This document shows, in pieces, positions 7,983-16,503 of a DNA stretch of 64,000 bases. Position 1 is the first letter of the stretch. Each line of letters begins with the position of its first letter. The position numbers and the translations under genes are program-made. The stretch is from Methylonatrum sp040877625. Its GTDB lineage: Bacteria; Pseudomonadota; Gammaproteobacteria; Nitrococcales; Aquisalimonadaceae. The notes under the pieces were generated by a model, which worked only from the letters and a program-made list of their open reading frames with translations, ran no database searches and was not told the origin of the DNA. The stretch lies in contig JBBDNK010000034.1 in NCBI GenBank assembly GCA_040877625.1, positions 195,266-259,265 of the forward strand, given 5' to 3'.

Positions 7983-8876
7983 ATGAGTGCCATCGCTAAC
8001 CGCTACGAGTTCGTCTATCTGTTTGATGTGACCAACGGAAACCCCAATGGCGACCCCGACGCTGGCAACCTGCCGCGCCTGGACCCGGAAACCAATCAGG
8101 GATTGGTCACCGACGTTTGCCTAAAGCGCAAAATCCGTAACTACGTCAGCCTGGAGAAGGAAGGGGCATCCGGTTATGCCATCTACATGCAGGAAAAATC
8201 CGTACTGAACAACCAGCATGAACTGGCCTGGAGAGCGCTGGAAGTTCCTCCGGATGCCAAAGACGGCTACAAGAAACTACCCAAAGACGTTGAAAAAGCC
8301 AAGGCGCTGACTGATTGGATGTGCGGTAACTTTTTTGACGTCCGTTCGTTCGGCGCGGTCATGACTACCAGCGTCAATTGCGGCCAAGTGCGCGGTCCTA
8401 TTCAAATGGCGTTTGCAGCCTCCATCGATCCCGTCGTGCCGCTTGAAATCTCGATTACCCGCATGGCGGTGACGACGCAGAAGGAAGCGGAAGACCAAAG
8501 TGGCGACAATCGCACCATGGGCCGCAAGCATATCGTCCCCTATGGGTTATACCGCGCCCATGGCTTTATCTCCGCCAAGCTCGCCGAACGCACCGGCTTC
8601 TCCGAGGATGACCTGGAGTTGCTCTGGCGGTCCCTAATCAACATGTTCGAGCACGATCGCTCCGCCGCCCGTGGCGAAATGGCGGCTCGCAAGCTCATCG
8701 TCTTTCGGCATGATCATCCCATGGGTAATGCACCTGCCCATACCCTATTTGAGCGCGTTGTGGTCGAGCGCGTACAGGGTGACGCGGATACCCCGGCGCG
8801 GGTTTTCAAGGACTACAAGATTCATGTGAATCAGGACGACTTACCGGATGGTGTGAGCATCGAGAATAGGCTCTAG
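7983..8876 (+). CDS. cas7c: CRISPR-associated backbone protein Cas7c (Csd2), type I-C
   Basis: Cas7c polymerises along the crRNA to form the Cascade backbone. The 297-residue protein opens with the family signature F-V-Y-L-F-D-V-T-N-G-N-P-N-G-D-P and contains the central S-V-N-C-G-Q-V-R-G-P-I-Q motif of Csd2. Length is normal and there is no interruption. AAGGAGAG before the ATG at 7983 supports the start. It follows cas8c by 2 bp and precedes cas4 by 21 bp, consistent with one transcript. Confidence 0.96.
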   Translation: MSAIANRYEFVYLFDVTNGNPNGDPDAGNLPRLDPETNQGLVTDVCLKRKIRNYVSLEKEGASGYAIYMQEKSVLNNQHELAWRALEVPPDAKDGYKKLPKDVEKAKALTDWMCGNFFDVRSFGAVMTTSVNCGQVRGPIQMAFAASIDPVVPLEISITRMAVTTQKEAEDQSGDNRTMGRKHIVPYGLYRAHGFISAKLAERTGFSEDDLELLWRSLINMFEHDRSAARGEMAARKLIVFRHDHPMGNAPAHTLFERVVVERVQGDADTPARVFKDYKIHVNQDDLPDGVSIENRL

Positions 8877-8897
8877 GCCCATACGGAGGGTTGTGCC

Positions 8898-9524
8898 ATG
8901 GAAGAGACGGATCACATTCCGTTGTCCGCCCTCCAGCATTACCTCTATTGCCCCCGTCAATGTGCATTGATCCATGTGGAGCAGCAATGGGCAGAGAACC
9001 GGCAAACGGCGGAAGGCGGCCTGTTGCACAAGCGGGTGGACACCGAAGGCCAGCGCTCCCGGCATGGTTTGCGAACCGTCACGGCCATGCCCTTGCGCTC
9101 CGACCGGCTGGGTCTGGTTGGGCTGGCCGATGTGGTGGAGCTGGATGAGCGTGGGCCGACGCCGAGGGTGACGCCGGTGGAATACAAGCGTGGCCGGCCC
9201 AAGCGGCATCGGGCAGATGAAGTCCAGCTTTGCGCCCAGGCGCTTTGCCTAGAGGAAATGTTCAGCGTCGAGATTGCGTCGGGTGAACTCTACTATGGCA
9301 AGACACGCCATCGGACCACCGTGGCGTTTGATCAGACGCTCCGCACGTTAACCGAGGATACCGCGCGCGAAACACGGCAGATGATCCTCGGCTTTATTAC
9401 GCCACCGCCCCGCTACTCGACAAAGCTTTGCGAGCCCTGTTCGTTACGGGAAATCTGCCAACCACAGCGCCTCAGCCGCAAGGTCAGAGTGCAGGCTTGG
9501 CTGAAGCGCCAGTTGGAGGATTAG
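8898..9524 (+). CDS. cas4: CRISPR-associated exonuclease Cas4
   Basis: Cas4 trims prespacers and selects those with the correct PAM during adaptation. The 208-residue protein shows a RecB-like nuclease core with G-L-A-D-V-V-E (about 72-78), V-E-Y-K-R-G and D-E-V-Q-L-C-A-Q-A. An iron-sulfur cluster is expected from one N-terminal Cys in C-P-R-Q-C (about 18-22) and three C-terminal Cys in C-x2-C-x5-C (about 179-188). All expected residues are present. It is 4 bp from cas1, with which it acts in type I-C systems. Confidence 0.95.
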   Translation: MEETDHIPLSALQHYLYCPRQCALIHVEQQWAENRQTAEGGLLHKRVDTEGQRSRHGLRTVTAMPLRSDRLGLVGLADVVELDERGPTPRVTPVEYKRGRPKRHRADEVQLCAQALCLEEMFSVEIASGELYYGKTRHRTTVAFDQTLRTLTEDTARETRQMILGFITPPPRYSTKLCEPCSLREICQPQRLSRKVRVQAWLKRQLED

Positions 9525-9528
9525 CCGG

Positions 9529-10572
9529 ATGCGCCGCCATTTCAATACATTGTATGTCACCACTGAAGGCGCTTGGCTGCGTAAAGATGGTGCCAATGTG
9601 GTCATGGAAGTTGATGGCAAAGAGCAAGGACGCGTGCCGATTCATATGATCGGTGGGTTGGTCTGTATCGGCCGAGCATTGCTTTCCCCGCAACTCATGG
9701 GGTTTTGTGCCAAAGAGGGCGTCAGCGTCTGTTTTCTCGACCGCAACGGGCGTTTTCTTGCGCGTGTAGAAGGCCCTGTATCAGGCAATGTGGTGCTGCG
9801 TAAGGAGCAATATCGTCGGAGCGAGCGGCCTGAAGACTATGTCGTCATTGTGCGTGGCATCCTGATTGGCAAGGTTCATAACCAACGCGCTGTTATCCGC
9901 CGTGCGCTCAGAGACCATGGGGAGGGGATGGAAGACGAGATGGAAAGCCGACTACGCCGAGTTGAGACGACGCTGACAGGAGTGATTCGGCGTATTTCAT
10001 CCGAGGTGGATACCGACCGCCTGCGCGGGATGGAGGGCGAAGCAGCCAACATCTACTTCGGTGTGTTTGACAATCTGATCAGACACCCGGAGGAACCACG
10101 TTTTCGATTTACTGGACGAAGTCGGCGTCCGCCATTGGATGAGGTCAATGCCCTGCTGTCCTTTCTCTACACCTTGCTCACACACGATTGCCGTTCGGCG
10201 CTCGAATCCGTTGGATTGGATCCGGCTGTGGGTTTTCTGCACAGGATTCGGCCAGGACGTCCCAGTCTTGCGCTGGACATGCTGGAAGAATTCCGTGCGG
10301 TACTGGCCGATCGGCTTGCTTTGTCGCTCATCAACCGACGACAACTACGATTGCGCGATTTCGTGACCATGGACAATGGGGCTGTGACGCTGAAGGACGA
10401 GCCACGGAAACAGGTCATAAAAGCGTATCAGGAGCGCAAGCAAACCGAGATCCGGCATCCGTTTCTAGAAGAACGCACCACCGTTGGATTGTTGCCTCAG
10501 CTTCAGGCCCAGTTGCTTTCTCGCCATCTGCGCGGAGATCTGGACGGCTACCCGCCTTTCCTGTGGAAATGA
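9529..10572 (+). CDS. cas1: CRISPR-associated integrase Cas1, type I-C
   Basis: Cas1 catalyses insertion of new spacers at the leader end of the array. The 347-residue protein keeps the metal-binding triad: Glu in G-E-A-A-N (about 170), His in G-F-L-H-R (about 237) and Asp in A-L-D-M-L-E-E-F-R (about 250). The N-terminal beta-rich domain and C-terminal helical domain are complete. It sits between cas4 and cas2, the standard adaptation module order, 16 bp before cas2. Adaptation therefore looks intact even though cas5c is broken. Confidence 0.97.
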   Translation: MRRHFNTLYVTTEGAWLRKDGANVVMEVDGKEQGRVPIHMIGGLVCIGRALLSPQLMGFCAKEGVSVCFLDRNGRFLARVEGPVSGNVVLRKEQYRRSERPEDYVVIVRGILIGKVHNQRAVIRRALRDHGEGMEDEMESRLRRVETTLTGVIRRISSEVDTDRLRGMEGEAANIYFGVFDNLIRHPEEPRFRFTGRSRRPPLDEVNALLSFLYTLLTHDCRSALESVGLDPAVGFLHRIRPGRPSLALDMLEEFRAVLADRLALSLINRRQLRLRDFVTMDNGAVTLKDEPRKQVIKAYQERKQTEIRHPFLEERTTVGLLPQLQAQLLSRHLRGDLDGYPPFLWK

Positions 10573-10588
10573 ACGTGAGATCAGGGCA

Positions 10589-10879
10589 ATGATGGTGCTT
10601 GTAACTTACGATGTCAGCACGGAAGACCGCAGCGGCCAACGTCGTCTCCGTCGGGTAGCACGTGCCTGCCTGGATTATGGACAACGTGTTCAGTACTCAG
10701 TCTTTGAGATTGAAGTAGATCCCGCACGTTGGGTGCAGCTTCGGGATCGCCTTTGTCACATCATCAACCCTGAAACGGATAGCTTGCGTTTTTACTTCCT
10801 CGGAGCGAACTGGAAGCGGCGTGTTGAACACGTTGGAGCTAAGCCTGTTACTGACCTATCTGGTCCATTGCTATTCTGA
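10589..10879 (+). CDS. cas2: CRISPR-associated protein Cas2, type I-C
   Basis: Cas2 is the structural partner of Cas1 in the integration complex. The 96-residue protein starts M-M-V-L-V-T-Y-D-V-S-T, with the conserved Asp after beta strand 1, and has the ferredoxin-like fold pattern with the F-Y-F-L-G core. A longer in-frame extension reaching back into cas1 has no family character, so the ATG at 10589 (or 10592, three bases on) is chosen. It is the last gene of the operon and is followed by the array leader. Confidence 0.95.
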   Translation: MMVLVTYDVSTEDRSGQRRLRRVARACLDYGQRVQYSVFEIEVDPARWVQLRDRLCHIINPETDSLRFYFLGANWKRRVEHVGAKPVTDLSGPLLF

Positions 10880-11058
10880 ACCCGCGAACCCCATGCGAAC
10901 GTCAATTCCCTGTTTGGTTCGCGCAATCTGTAAGCCCTTGTCTGATCTTTAAAAATTTGTGATTAGTTCTGAAAAATGGAAACAGAGCCGCGCCTACAAG
11001 CGTGGTTCGCGCATTACGACGGATTTCATTTTAATTTTCCTCGTGTTATCACTCGACG
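10880..11058 (+). promoter_or_regulatory. CRISPR leader
   Basis: This 179-bp gene-free stretch between cas2 and the first repeat is AT-richer than its surroundings, with ATCTTTAAAAATTTG near 10946-10960. It contains the direct repeat GGTTCGCGCA at 10916-10925 and 11004-11013. The core GGTTCGC also occurs inverted at 10884-10890, paired with 10916-10922. Repeat degeneracy increases at the far end of the array, agreeing with a leader here. It should hold the array promoter and the Cas1-Cas2 docking site, but which bases do so is not evident. Confidence 0.8.
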
Positions 11059-13955
11059 GTCGCCCCCTCACGGGGGCGTGGATTGAAACACCCGCTCGGA
11101 CGGGACGATAAAAACCAGCGCGTGTCGCCCCCTCACGGGGGCGTGGATTGAAACTTCGCGGCAATCCGCAAGGGCGACACGCCGGCAACGTCGCCCCCTC
11201 ACGGGGGCGTGGATTGAAACAGTCGGATGCTTGTCTGCGTCCCACACCAGCCAGTCGCCCCCTCACGGGGGCGTGGATTGAAACGGCTGGCTCGACCCCG
11301 TGCCGGTGGTCAACACCTGTCGCCTCCTCACGGGGGCGTGGATTGAAACAGTTTTCAGGCCGCTTTTCGGCGTTTTGGACAACGTCGCCCCCTCACGGGG
11401 GCGTGGATTGAAACGAGAAGAAGGGGACCCGCCATGACTGACCCAACCAGTCGCCCCCTCACGGGGGCGTGGATTGAAACATCATCGACTCGGTAGTCGA
11501 ATCGGGGCACATTGTCGCCCCCTCACGGGGGCGTGGATTGAAACTGGTGATGGCTTGTCAATATCAACCGCGTATCCTGTCGCCCCCTCACGGGGGCGTG
11601 GATTGAAACCTCGGCCCAGGCGTCCAGTTCAAGTCTGTCAAAGTCGCCCCCTCACGGGGGCGTGGATTGAAACTGAGGTCATAACTTTGACAGCGTGCCA
11701 CAAAAGTGTCGCCCCCTCACGGGGGCGTGGATTGAAACTTCCGGGCGTTCTACTGCGCGATGAATCGTCGGGTCGCCCCCTCACGGGGGCGTGGATTGAA
11801 ACTCTGCAACTACCGGGTTCCAATGCTTACCCCAATGTCGCCCCCTCACGGGGGCGTGGATTGAAACCTCCGCCGCCATTATCAGCTCCTCGATCTCCGG
11901 GGTCGCCCCCTCACGGGGGCGTGGATTGAAACACTACGCGGCTGACATGTATCGCGAGTACAGCGAGTCGCCCCCTCACGGGGGCGTGGATTGAAACTTT
12001 TAATTCACTGGTCATGGTTGGTGTCCTTGGGTTGTCGCCCCCTCACGGGGGCGTGGATTGAAACTTTCTGGCGATCTCGTTGTAGGCCTTGCGGAACCGT
12101 CGCCCCCTCACGGGGGCGTGGATTGAAACCGGGCCTGCACCCAGAGGTTGCAGTGCTTGGTCTTGTCGCCCCCTCACGGGGGCGTGGATTGAAACGTTTT
12201 CTCTGGCACGTATGCGCTCAGGGTGATTGTCGCCCCCTCACGGGGGCGTGGATTGAAACTCCCACTCAGCCGCAACCCTCTGTCGCAGGTCGGGTCGCCC
12301 CCTCACGGGGGCGTGGATTGAAACATTTGTCCCTATCCGCTTTTTCTCCCACGTTAGGGTCGCCCCCTCACGGGGGCGTGGATTGAAACAGCGCGTCCGG
12401 CAACAGTGTCACCCTCGGCGGCGGTCGCCCCCTCACGGGGGCGTGGATTGAAACATTAAAGAAAACAAATTTTCGTTATCTCCGCCACCGTCGCCCCCTC
12501 ACGGGGGCGTGGATTGAAACGCCGTGGACCACTCAGGCCACGGCGAAATACCGCCGTCGCCCCCTCACGGGGGCGTGGATTGAAACTGTTTCTGGCCGTT
12601 GAAAGCACATGGCCGTTCGGTCGCCCCCTCACGGGGGCGTGGATTGAAACCGGGACTGTTGTGAAACCCACCACCAGGAGAACGGTCGCCCCCTCACGGG
12701 GGCGTGGATTGAAACTACGTGCAGCGCTCTACGGCTACGACGCCGGCTGTCGCCCCCTCACGGGGGCGTGGATTGAAACCATGCTCCACCCCTCAGACCA
12801 ACCGTTACACCACGTCGCCCCCTCACGGGGGCGTGGATTGAAACACCAGAAGAATGTGGATCAATGCAGGAAGAACAACGCGTCGCCCTCTCACGGGGGC
12901 GTGGATTGAAACAGGTAGCGGGCGCCGGCGGCAAGCTCCTTGTCCGGTCGCCCCCTCACGGGGGCGTGGATTGAAACAGCTCACCCGGCGTTGTGGGTCC
13001 GTGGTCCAAGAGTCGCCCCCTCACGGGGGCGTGGATTGAAACTCCTGAACTGGCACCGGTGCATCAAATCCGAGGCGTCGCCCCCTCACGGGGGCGTGGA
13101 TTGAAACCCTGCCAAGACATCAGCCTCGCCGGGAAAGGGGCGTCGCCCCCTCACGGGGGCGTGGATTGAAACTGCGTCCGCATCACGCCCGCAGGCGGAA
13201 AGACATGTCGCCCCCTCACGGGGGCGTGGATTGAAACCAGATCAGCAGCTCCCTGGCCGCTGTCCCTCGACCGTCGCCCCCTCACGGGGGCGTGGATTGA
13301 AACGACTGGGTGAGTGCGACCTGCTCAGCAGTGTGGCGTCGCCCCCTCACGGGGGCGTGGATTGAAACAGAAATACAGCAACCAGTACTTGCGCTACTAC
13401 CTGGTCGCCCCCTCACGGGGGCGTGGATTGAAACGACCCCTCGGCGCTGTCCTCGGCGGCCCCGCGTCGATGTCGCCCCCTCACGGGGGCGTGGATTGAA
13501 ACCCTATCAACGAAACACTAGCTTAAAACGATTTGTGTCGCCCCCTCGCGGGGGCGTGGATTGAAACTCCAGGTAGGGGCGCAGGAGCGTCAGGACGCCG
13601 TGTCGCCCCCTCACGGGTGCGTGGATTGAAACATAAGCGGCGCCTGGACCATGCCGGCGTGCGGCTGTCGCCCCCTCACGGGGGCGTGGATTGAAACTCT
13701 GCAGTGAAACCGTGATAGCGCCCTGGCTGCCGTCGCCCCCTCACGGGGGCGTGGATTGAAACAGCATGATGTTGTTGGTGTCGATGAAGTAGCACGTCGC
13801 CCCCTCACGGGGGCGTGGATTGAAACGGCAATCTCGGCCTCGTAATCGCAGGGTTGTTTGGTCGCCCCTCACGGGGGCGTGGATTGAAACAGCCGCATGG
13901 ACCCGCGCAAGCAATCCGAGACGCGTCGCCCCCTCACGGGGGCGTGGATTGAAAC
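11059..13955 (+). CRISPR. Type I-C CRISPR array, 45 repeats and 44 spacers
   Basis: The repeat is 31 nt: a GTCGCCCCC arm, TCAC, a GGGGGCG arm, then TGGATTGAAAC. It forms the short GC hairpin and ATTGAAAC handle typical of type I-C. I count 45 copies, the first at 11059-11089 and the last at 13925-13955, with spacers of about 33-37 nt. Variants are few: C to T at 11319-11349 and at 12882-12912, A to G at 13537-13567, G to T at 13602-13632, and a one-base deletion at 13861-13890. Three of the five variants lie near the distal end, as expected for older repeats. Transcription runs rightwards from the leader. No spacer was seen to match another part of this window by eye. Confidence 0.98.
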
Positions 13956-13957
13956 TC

Positions 13958-14245
13958 GTGATACCGATCCCGATTCACTGGCCGCCGGTCGAGGCCATTG
14001 GAAAAGATTCCTTTTCTGTAAGTAGGCCGCTGGAGGAGATATATGGCGACGGCTACGAAAACCACGTTATGGGTGTGCGGCGAGGAGGCCCCAGCAAACA
14101 TCCCACGGGAAATCCGCCGGGTAGCGCGCTAGCGACTTCTACTAACTTTCAGCATGGAACGATGAAGGCGGTGTACAAAAGGCAGTCCGATGGCACGTGG
14201 CGTACTGTCACTCAGTATCCCGAACCGCATCCCATGAATGAATAG
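13958..14245 (+). pseudogene. C-terminal remnant of a gene abutting the CRISPR array
   Basis: A frame that is open through the last repeats becomes protein-like immediately after the final repeat and gives 95 residues from a GTG at 13958, ending Y-P-E-P-H-P-M-N-E. No ribosome binding site precedes it, because the upstream DNA is CRISPR repeat. Codon use and composition are normal coding. A small gene follows 8 bp later with AGGAGAG before it. It is most simply the tail of a larger gene, perhaps a toxin C-terminus, whose front was lost when the array or its ancestor was placed here. The family is not recognised. Confidence 0.5.
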
Positions 14246-14253
14246 GAGAGAAA

Positions 14254-14445
14254 ATGCCGAGTTACAATTCAAAGGCCGAATTTCTTGACTGCGTAGGAAG
14301 TTATGTTGATATCACCGCTCGTGAGTACGAGATCGCCACCGGCTGGGACTTCGATACAGAAGATGAGTATCGCGGGCATTTGCGCACGCTGTGGAATATC
14401 TTCTATCCAGGTGAAAGTCCTGATGATCACGCTGGATGTGCATGA
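14254..14445 (+). CDS. Small hypothetical protein, possible immunity protein
   Basis: A 63-residue acidic protein beginning M-P-S-Y-N-S-K-A-E-F, rich in Asp, Glu and aromatic residues, with no membrane segment. AGGAGAG precedes the ATG at 14254 at good spacing. It lies 8 bp behind the remnant at 13958-14245 and 3 bp before a truncated copy of the immunity-like gene of 1927-2454. Small acidic proteins lined up behind a toxin tail often are immunity proteins, which is the inference. No family is recognised. Confidence 0.5.
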   Translation: MPSYNSKAEFLDCVGSYVDITAREYEIATGWDFDTEDEYRGHLRTLWNIFYPGESPDDHAGCA

Positions 14446-14448
14446 GGC

Positions 14449-14580
14449 ATGGGCAGCGCTAACCAGCGTTTTATCAAGCCACCACTGAGGTTGATCGATC
14501 CGGATCACCGCAAGTGGGACGAATGGCTGCTGATAGAACTGAAGTATGAGGTGGTCCCATATAAATCAGTGTCTTCATAA
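14449..14580 (+). pseudogene. Truncated paralogue of the immunity-like gene at 1927-2454
   Basis: From the ATG at 14449 the frame reads M-G-S-A-N-Q-R-F-I-K-P-P-L-R-L-I-D-P-D-H, closely matching the first residues of the 175-residue protein at 1927-2454, and similarity fades by about residue 35. The frame ends after 43 residues at a TAA (14578-14580), about a quarter of the full length. The DNA is also similar over the shared part. The rest has been lost, and the aminotransferase gene starts about 60 bp later. The copy shows that related cassettes flank the CRISPR-Cas locus. Confidence 0.8.
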
Positions 14581-14638
14581 TTCGGGTTCGGCGCATCCAT
14601 TGCGCGAACGGGTCAGTATTTTCCTGGAGATCATGGGA

Positions 14639-15805
14639 ATGTCGTTGCCATATGCCAACCGTCTGGACCGTATCGAGCCTTTTCATGTCATGGAACTGCT
14701 CGCGCGAGCCCGGGAGCTTGAAGCCGTCGGCCGGGATATCGTGCACATGGAAGTTGGCGAGCCGGATTTCCCGACGGCGGCTCCCGTGGTCGAGGCGGGC
14801 ATTGCCGCATTGCGTGCGGGTCTTACCGGGTACAGTCAGGCGTGCGGCCTCCCGGCATTGCGGCAGGCACTCGCCGAGCATTACCGCGTTACCAGCGGCA
14901 TTGATCTGGACCCCGGCCGCATCGTGGTAACGCCAGGCGCTTCCGGCGCGCTGATTCTTGCCATGGGTTTATTGGTCAATGCGGGAGACCGGGTATTGCT
15001 GCCGGATCCAGGGTATCCATGCAATCGCAATTTCGTCCGCCATGTGGATGGCTTGCCCACCAGTGTGCCGGTGCGTGCCTCCCACGATTTTCAGCCGACC
15101 TGGGAGGAACTTGAGAGCCGCTGGCAGCCCGGCACCGTGGCTGCGATCCTGGGGTCGCCGGCCAACCCTACGGGGACCGTGGTACCTGAACGGACCCTCG
15201 CGTCCGTCCACGATTGGCTGCACGAGCGCGGTGCCGCTCTGGTCGTGGACGAGATCTACCACGGTCTGGTCTATGGAGAGGAACTACGCAGCGCGCTCGC
15301 CGTTCGGGACAGCGTGTTCGTTGTCAACAGCTTTTCAAAGTACTTTGGCATGACCGGCTGGCGACTGGGTTGGCTGGTGGTGCCTAACGGCTATCAGCGT
15401 GCGGCGGAGAAGCTCGCCCAGAACCTGTTCATTGCGGCGTCGACACCGGCGCAACATGCGGCGTTGGCGTGTTTTACGCCCGAAGCACATGCCATTTTCG
15501 AACAGCGCCGCAGTGCCTTCCGCGAGCGTCGGGACTACCTGCTCGAGGCATTGCCGCCTCTGGGTTTCAGGTTGCCGGTGGTACCGCGAGGCGCGTTCTA
15601 CCTGTATGCCGATGCCAGTGGACTGTCCGCGGACAGCGATGCATTCTGCCGTCAAATGCTGGAGCAGGCGGGGGTAGCCGTTACGCCAGGGCGGGATTTC
15701 GGCGACCGCGATGCCGCACAGCATGTGCGCTTTGCCTATACAACCGGGCTGGACCGGTTGCACGAAGGGGTGGAACGCATGCGGGCCTGGTTACAGGCCG
15801 GCTGA
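14639..15805 (+). CDS. PLP-dependent class I/II aminotransferase
   Basis: A 388-residue fold-type I aminotransferase. The PLP lysine lies in V-N-S-F-S-K-Y-F-G-M-T-G-W-R-L-G, with S-P-A-N-P-T-G (Asn of the cofactor site) and V-V-D-E-I-Y (Asp contacting the pyridine nitrogen) in the right order; the C-terminal Arg region is complete. It resembles the aspartate/alanine-type aminotransferases, but the amino donor cannot be read from sequence. I chose the ATG at 14639 because GGAGA lies 9 bases before it; a frame extending to 14546 would overlap the truncated immunity copy. It marks the return to chromosomal core genes. Confidence 0.9.
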   Translation: MSLPYANRLDRIEPFHVMELLARARELEAVGRDIVHMEVGEPDFPTAAPVVEAGIAALRAGLTGYSQACGLPALRQALAEHYRVTSGIDLDPGRIVVTPGASGALILAMGLLVNAGDRVLLPDPGYPCNRNFVRHVDGLPTSVPVRASHDFQPTWEELESRWQPGTVAAILGSPANPTGTVVPERTLASVHDWLHERGAALVVDEIYHGLVYGEELRSALAVRDSVFVVNSFSKYFGMTGWRLGWLVVPNGYQRAAEKLAQNLFIAASTPAQHAALACFTPEAHAIFEQRRSAFRERRDYLLEALPPLGFRLPVVPRGAFYLYADASGLSADSDAFCRQMLEQAGVAVTPGRDFGDRDAAQHVRFAYTTGLDRLHEGVERMRAWLQAG

Positions 15806-15810
15806 AGCGT

Positions 15811-16206
15811 TCAGCTGCTGCCGGAACGACGCAGGTCGGCCGGGTGCTGCTGGCGTTGAATCCGTTCGCGGGCAAAGCGCAGCAGCCGTTGTTTGTGGCT
15901 GGGGTCGATCTGCAGGATGGTCAGGCCGGCGCGCAGCGTATCCGGTGGATGTGTCAGCGCCACCAGATAGGCGACACGGCAGTGCATTCTTACAGGTTCC
16001 AGCCGGTGTGCCGCATGGTTGGGCAACACCGCGTCCAGGATCAACTGTTCGCCGGTGCGTACCGCTCGATTCAGCAGTACGGCCAGTCCCCCATTGAGCA
16101 GGCTTTCGCTGACGGCGGTCAGAACTTCGCCGCTTTCGCGGGTTAGCCGTATTTCCTGCCGCCATGGCGTCTTCGGCAAGTCTTGGTCGATCTCCGTTTC
16201 ACGCAT
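15811..16206 (-). CDS. PilZ-like domain protein
   Basis: A 131-residue protein with the beta-barrel pattern of PilZ domains: a segment resembling S-E-S-L-L-N-G-G-L-A-V followed by strands ending in G-L-T-I-L-Q-I-D-P. PilZ domains bind cyclic di-GMP through R-x3-R and D-x-S-x2-G. Here the second motif is altered (S-E-S-L-L-N-G-G) and the first is not clear, so nucleotide binding is uncertain. A C-terminal basic helix follows. It is convergent with the aminotransferase, 5 bp apart, and divergent from smc. Confidence 0.6.
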   Translation of the reverse strand: MRETEIDQDLPKTPWRQEIRLTRESGEVLTAVSESLLNGGLAVLLNRAVRTGEQLILDAVLPNHAAHRLEPVRMHCRVAYLVALTHPPDTLRAGLTILQIDPSHKQRLLRFARERIQRQQHPADLRRSGSS

Positions 16207-16503
16207 GCGGGTTCCCCCCCTCCATCTGTTTACTCAGTGTCTCCTGAAGGTCCGAGTTCATGGCTGATCGCCGCTGTCGGAAATGCGCCGAAAACAAGCC
16301 AAGCCTGGGATCCCCCGGGTGTCCGCACTGGTCTGCAAGCTCCAGAGTACAGGAACCCCGAACGGGTTGTCTTTGTGTCGCCAGGAGGCTACATGCTGTC
16401 GAAACGGTTGTTGTCGACCGGTAACGACATTGTATGGTGGCTTTCCAATCGATCTCCCGACCGGGATAATGACGCATCATCGGAAATAGCCCGAATCGAT
16501 TTC

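Noticed and set aside
10994..13808. Open frames on both strands with repeated R-P-L-T-G-A-W-I-E-T or F-N-P-R-P-R-E-G-A units
   Set aside because: These are translations of the CRISPR repeat and its spacers, not proteins.
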